The notes under the pieces: model-generated
What the model saw: the letters and a program-made list of their open reading frames with translations, nothing else
The model's database searches: none
What the model was told of the DNA's origin: nothing
Made by a program: the position numbers and the translations under genes
In this document: positions 61,101 through 64,000 of the stretch, piece after piece
Layout: each line of letters opens with the position of its first letter
How positions within the stretch are numbered: position 1 is the first letter of the stretch
Assembly (NCBI GenBank): GCA_023512835.1
Contig: CM042089.1
Location: forward strand, 14,399,759 to 14,463,758
Origin: Taxillus chinensis
Lineage: Eukaryota; Streptophyta; Magnoliopsida; Santalales; Loranthaceae
Length of the DNA: 64,000 bases
Reading direction: 5' to 3'

Positions 61101-62594
61101 GGTAAATTAAAAAATATAATATATTACTTCACCATAATTAATCATGCAAATATAATAAAATTTTTTGTGGTCATATCTCATTATATTAATTACAACTAAT
61201 GTCTAGGATACACATGTAATTTTAATATCAAATTTCTAAAAATTAGAGATGATGCGGCTATTTCCCAACAAATAAAAATTTTAATCACTTATATTTCACT
61301 TTATTATATACTGATCTTTATATATATAAAACTTACAGACTCATTCTAAATTATAATAATCATATAAGTCATAGATTAATATTTATTGGCATAACCAAAA
61401 GAAAAACTAGCTAATTCCCTCGGATAAGATATAAGTCCCAACAATCAGTAGAATCAAATCAAATTGAAATTATATCAATTAAGAAGACTGAATGATAATC
61501 AATTTCTAACCAAGGTAGAGATAATAACATCGTTCTAATACCAAATGTGAGAATAAATATTTTCAACATGTAGAGAATATTATAAACCTTAATTATATTC
61601 CTTATCTTATGAATATATACTTAAGCGGAATTAATAAAACAGAATCAATATAAATACTCTAGTCATTGCTATTTGTATTTAATTAGAGATCGTGTTTTGG
61701 TCGTTTAAATTGGCCGTCTAAAATTTCAATCGATCTTCAATTGGCCGCTTTTAATTTTTTTAGTTTGGGTGATGGTCATTCAAATTAGTCATATGAAATT
61801 TAAAACGACCACCTTTAATTTTTTGCAATTGACCAACTTTATTTTCTCGTGACTGTGATTGATTCAATGAACTCGAATGCTCTTTCTTTTTTTGATTTCT
61901 TAATTCTAATAGCTAGTTTTCAAGCCCTTCTACTTAATTTTAGATGGTGTTATTCCTTAGGAGAGTAGGCTTGGTGAAGCATCGTATTAGCTAAGAAAAA
62001 TAAAAATATTTTTATCTATATTTTTGCTTTTGTCATCATGGAGAAATTATAATACGTATCAATCAAAAGTGGGATTTACAGAACATGAGAAGAAGTGCCA
62101 AAACAAATTAGATGACAGTTAGCAATCTATGACAATTACTAATTCATGAGCAAAATGGATCATATTAAACTTAATAATAATATTCACTTAATTATTATTT
62201 ATGGCCAACATTAAAACCTTTTCAATATGAACTGTTTCACTGAATACAGAATGCTGATAGCCTGTAAGTTTTCTGTAAAATTTGTAGCCCTAAACGACTT
62301 GAATCATTCAGAAAAATTATAATTGTAGGAACTAGGGATGGCTGCCTTTTTTTTTGTTGGGTCTTAAAGCCTTTTCAATATGAACATTGTTTCACTGAAT
62401 ACTGAACGCTGTCATTTTGATGGCCTGCAAGTTTACTGTAAAATTGATAGCCCTATGTGACTTGACTCATTCACTTTCTTTTATTTAAACTAGTACCGTC
62501 TTTTAACCCCTCTCTCTTCTCCCTTACCCAGGATCGAAAAAATCGAAGGAGCCGCACTGCAAGCATGGAAGTTGAGCCCATCAATGACAATTGA
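53264..62594 (+). CDS. Receptor-like protein kinase with short N-terminal anchor (8 coding-region parts including a distant last exon)
   Basis: Seven coding exons: 53264-53919, 54014-54118, 54255-54377, 54676-54846, 54942-55071, 55230-55439 and 62532-62594, giving 485 residues. All joins follow GT-AG and keep the frame. One transmembrane helix lies at about residues 22-47, followed by basic residues, and there is almost no extracellular domain. The Ser/Thr kinase domain starts near 170: GEGGYG 192-197, Lys213, HRD with Asp311, DFG with Asp329, then APEY. The last exon adds the basic tail [15 protein letters not shown], which is conserved in the Arabidopsis At2g42960/At5g18500-type kinases; this is why I reject the stop at 55460 as the true end. 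Intron 6 is about 7.1 kb and contains a copia relic. The product likely sits at the plasma membrane and phosphorylates Ser/Thr; its ligand and pathway are unknown. No lesion is seen. Confidence 0.88.
55862..56552 (-). repeat. 3' LTR of the copia relic
   Basis: On the - strand it begins TATTGGCCATAAATAATAA (the canonical TG is mutated to TA) and ends with TTCTCACA. It aligns over its whole length with 61546-62210, with many substitutions and small indels, so the insertion is old. Confidence 0.85.
56777..58429 (-). pseudogene. Copia RT (degraded) and RNase H
   Basis: RNase H is open at 57334-56777, with motifs [27 protein letters not shown] and [10 protein letters not shown]. Upstream, the RT survives only in pieces between stops: [11 protein letters not shown] near 57430, [10 protein letters not shown] near 57680, and YVDN near 57750, where YVDD is expected. 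The polymerase would be inactive. Confidence 0.8.
58430..59100 (-). pseudogene. Copia integrase C-terminal region and linker to RT
   Basis: It contains [11 protein letters not shown], then [13 protein letters not shown] and [16 protein letters not shown], which are the GKGY-type and downstream signatures of copia integrase C-termini. A charged linker with many Ser and Asn follows. The catalytic core between here and 59560 is too eroded to trace in one frame. Confidence 0.8.
59560..60012 (-). pseudogene. Copia protease end and GAG-pre-integrase domain
   Basis: The segment has [20 protein letters not shown], as in the region after the copia protease, and [24 protein letters not shown], the GAG-pre-integrase zinc region. 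A stop ends the segment at 59560, and the protease DSG motif is not visible. Confidence 0.75.
60327..60692 (-). pseudogene. Copia gag fragment (UBN2 type)
   Basis: The segment matches the copia gag pattern: [20 protein letters not shown], then [20 protein letters not shown] and [20 protein letters not shown]. It lacks the N-terminus, and no CCHC knuckle is found in the stop-filled DNA that follows. Bases 60693-61530 are an AT-rich leader without features. Confidence 0.75.
61546..62210 (-). repeat. 5' LTR of the copia relic
   Basis: On the - strand it begins TGTTGGCCATAAATAATAAT and ends with TTCTCACA. The adjoining bases 61531-61543 read TGGTATTAGAACG on the - strand, a decayed tRNA-Met primer site. 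Confidence 0.85.
62211..62475 (+). repeat. Local tandem duplication around the copia insertion site
   Basis: TTAAA(A/G)CCTTTTCAATATGAAC and the following roughly 100 bp occur at 62211 and again at about 62367. ATTATAATTGTAG(T/G)(G/A)ACTAGGGATGGC occurs both at about 55812 and at about 62313. The copia element therefore landed in one copy of a pre-existing tandem repeat of roughly 155 bp in the intron. Confidence 0.65.
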
Positions 62595-63400
62595 GAATCC
62601 TTAGATCTGAAAAGCAAGGTTGTAGGAACGAAGAATCATACTTCTGAGATAGTTCAAGGACTTGACTGAAACATAGATCACCTTGGTGAGTAATTGCACT
62701 TTCATCCTTCAGATTTGAATCCTTCAATGACTTGTCACCCATTCATCAGCATACATCCCAAACCTCTCGTTTAGAAGGCTTCTTATGCTTTAAGAAAGCA
62801 AATTGTTTTTGAGGATATAACTCATTTGGTAGGCTGTTTCCTGTGCCTTCTCAGGCATTCAAGACATGGAGAATTCCAAACCAACTAACTGTAAAGACGT
62901 GTTTGGAGATTTTATGGCATGTTCTATACATGTTTATCTATTTATTTTTGTGAGCATTCTGGATTTGTGCTCTTCATTTGGAGACTGTCCCATTACACGT
63001 GAAAGACTCATTTCCTTTTGCCTTTCTAGGAACAATACGATATGTATTCATACATAAACGTCTTATATTGCCATACTGCCTTTCTGTTTTTTTTTTTTTT
63101 TTTTTTTTTTTTTTGGAAGAATGTTGGAAGTTAACTGAAAATTGGTAGTACTTTTAAAATAATATTTAAGTGTATTGATGTTTTGCGTTATGAAAGAGTT
63201 ATTCTCAATCCACCTTTAATATACTCTCCCTACTTGCTCGTGTGCTACTAGCGTTTAATAAAGGCCCACTTGCTTTTAGGTTAGGTTAGTAAATACTGAA
63301 AACGAGAGGAAAAAAAGGTAGTGTATTGTAAATGTTTTTTCTTTTAAACATAAAAATCTGGATTTTTGCGGTGGTAGGCTTCAAAATTTTCAGTTGGGTT
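62595..63400 (+). other. 3' region of the kinase gene; T-run; no further gene
   Basis: The sequence after the stop codon should be 3' UTR. CACCTTG/GTGAGTAA at about 62685 looks like a splice donor, so a 3' UTR intron is possible. The polyadenylation site is not evident. A run of about 25 T at 63089-63113 is present. The small ORF at 62866-63057 has no recognisable family, and I do not call it. Confidence 0.4.
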
Positions 63401-63932
63401 TAGGGATGATAATTTTGTCTCGCCTCAATTCTCGTTCTGGGCAATCTTGTTCTAATTTGATTTGTTTCGATAAGTTATCAGGTTGTGTTTGGGTTTTGTT
63501 CAATTCATCCCAATATGGTATTTTTAAATAAATGTAAGATAAAATATTGTCTCGTTCCGATCAGACCCGCCTTGAATTATCAGAGTCGGTTTCAGGATGA
63601 AATTATACATATTCGGGTTTGAGTTGGACAATATTTAGGTCGAATTTGATCCATTTAGGCTTGGCAATTTTGCCCTGCCCCGCCCGATCTATTCTGACCC
63701 GATTTGCCGCGCTCCGATATGTCATCAGGCTGGGTTCGGGTCTTATTCAACCCTGCCCGACCTGGTATTTTTAAGGAAAATTAAGTTAAAAAAACATTGA
63801 TTCGACCCGACCTGTCCTGAAGTACCAAAACAGCCGGATCAGTGTGAGTTGAGAAAATTTGAATCGGATTCGAGTCAGACAGTATTCGAGCCCGTCCAAT
63901 TCGTTGCCATGCCTAGATCCATTGCTATCCCT
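63401..63932. mobile_element. Decayed MITE-like sequence hosting a nested hAT MITE
   Basis: The left end is TAGGGATGATAATTTTG and the right end, inverted, is AGGGATAGCAA. The interior is rich in GACCCG/CGGGTT-type motifs. No target duplication is clear, so it is called only from the ends and from the nested element between them. Confidence 0.4.
63656..63915. mobile_element. hAT-type MITE with perfect 8-bp duplication
   Basis: The ends are TAGGCTTGGCAATTTTG and, inverted, TAGGCATGGCAACGAA. GATCCATT flanks both sides (63648-63655 and 63916-63923). It is 260 bp, with GACCCG-rich arms and no ORF. Confidence 0.85.
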
Positions 63933-64000
63933 GTGCTGCCACTTTGAACGTATTACCCCCCGTGAACATCATTTAGGGGTAACCTTTGAGTATATAAAAT

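Larger units (their letters stand above)
55862..62210 (-). mobile_element. Degraded Ty1/copia element in the large intron of the kinase gene
   Basis: LTRs lie at 55862-56552 and 61546-62210, flanked by the perfect duplication TTAAA (55857-55861 and 62211-62215). On the - strand the order is 5' LTR, PBS-like TGGTATTAGAACG, gag, GAG-pre-integrase, integrase, RT, RNase H, PPT AAGTGGGAGAA and 3' LTR, as in Ty1/copia. All coding parts carry stops and frameshifts. It lies antisense to the kinase gene and is presumably removed by splicing. Confidence 0.85.

Noticed and set aside
62866..63057. A 63-codon ORF after the kinase gene
   Set aside because: Hydrophobic stretch without recognisable family or supporting signals; length is within chance in this composition.

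Overview
This is plant nuclear DNA, and almost all of it is transposon and retroelement sequence. The only host gene I can support is a receptor-like cytoplasmic-type kinase in the last 12 kb. Spliced plant gene structure, Tekay- and Athila-type Ty3/gypsy elements, a Ty1/copia relic, PIF/Harbinger- and hAT-type MITEs and a TRIM-like element all indicate an angiosperm, most likely a dicot. I cannot name the species.

Region 1 (1-18142) is the least ordinary part. It holds four copies of a unit of about 5.69 kb: one on the + strand (1-4290) and, facing it, a head-to-tail array on the - strand (4434-18142). Each unit has a GGCCCA-rich promoter with a TATA box, a long repeat-rich leader, a tRNA-Met primer binding site (TGGTATCAGAGCC) and one large AT-rich ORF of about 1,100 codons, which is broken differently in each copy. 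No reverse transcriptase, integrase or protease is visible. The organisation recalls tandemly integrated endogenous pararetroviruses (Caulimoviridae) that lack the polymerase component, or else a non-autonomous LTR element. The head-to-head join at about 4.29-4.43 kb makes a multi-kilobase inverted repeat that could be transcribed as a hairpin.

Region 2 (18991-41759) is a complete but decayed Tekay/Del-type gypsy element. It has TG..CA LTRs, a 5-bp target duplication (AATTA), a PBS and a PPT. Its gag gene is split by a nested Athila-type gypsy element on the - strand (22331-35611). The nested element has its own LTRs, a tRNA-Asp-type PBS and gag-pro-pol. Downstream it also carries a plant-transposon-protein ORF and a Ulp1-like (C48) cysteine protease domain.

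Region 3 (41765-51400) is gene-free. It holds AT-rich DNA, a suspicious 300-bp tract made almost only of G and T, three TTA-flanked MITEs, two hAT MITEs with 8-bp duplications, a 300-bp direct duplication, and a TRIM-like element whose LTR has been tandemly amplified.

Region 4 (51401-64000) is the kinase gene (coding exons 53264-62594, + strand, 485 residues). Its last coding exon is a 63-nt exon separated from the rest by a 7.1-kb intron. A degraded copia element (55862-62210, - strand) accounts for most of that intron. A hAT MITE nested in a second MITE-like sequence closes the window.
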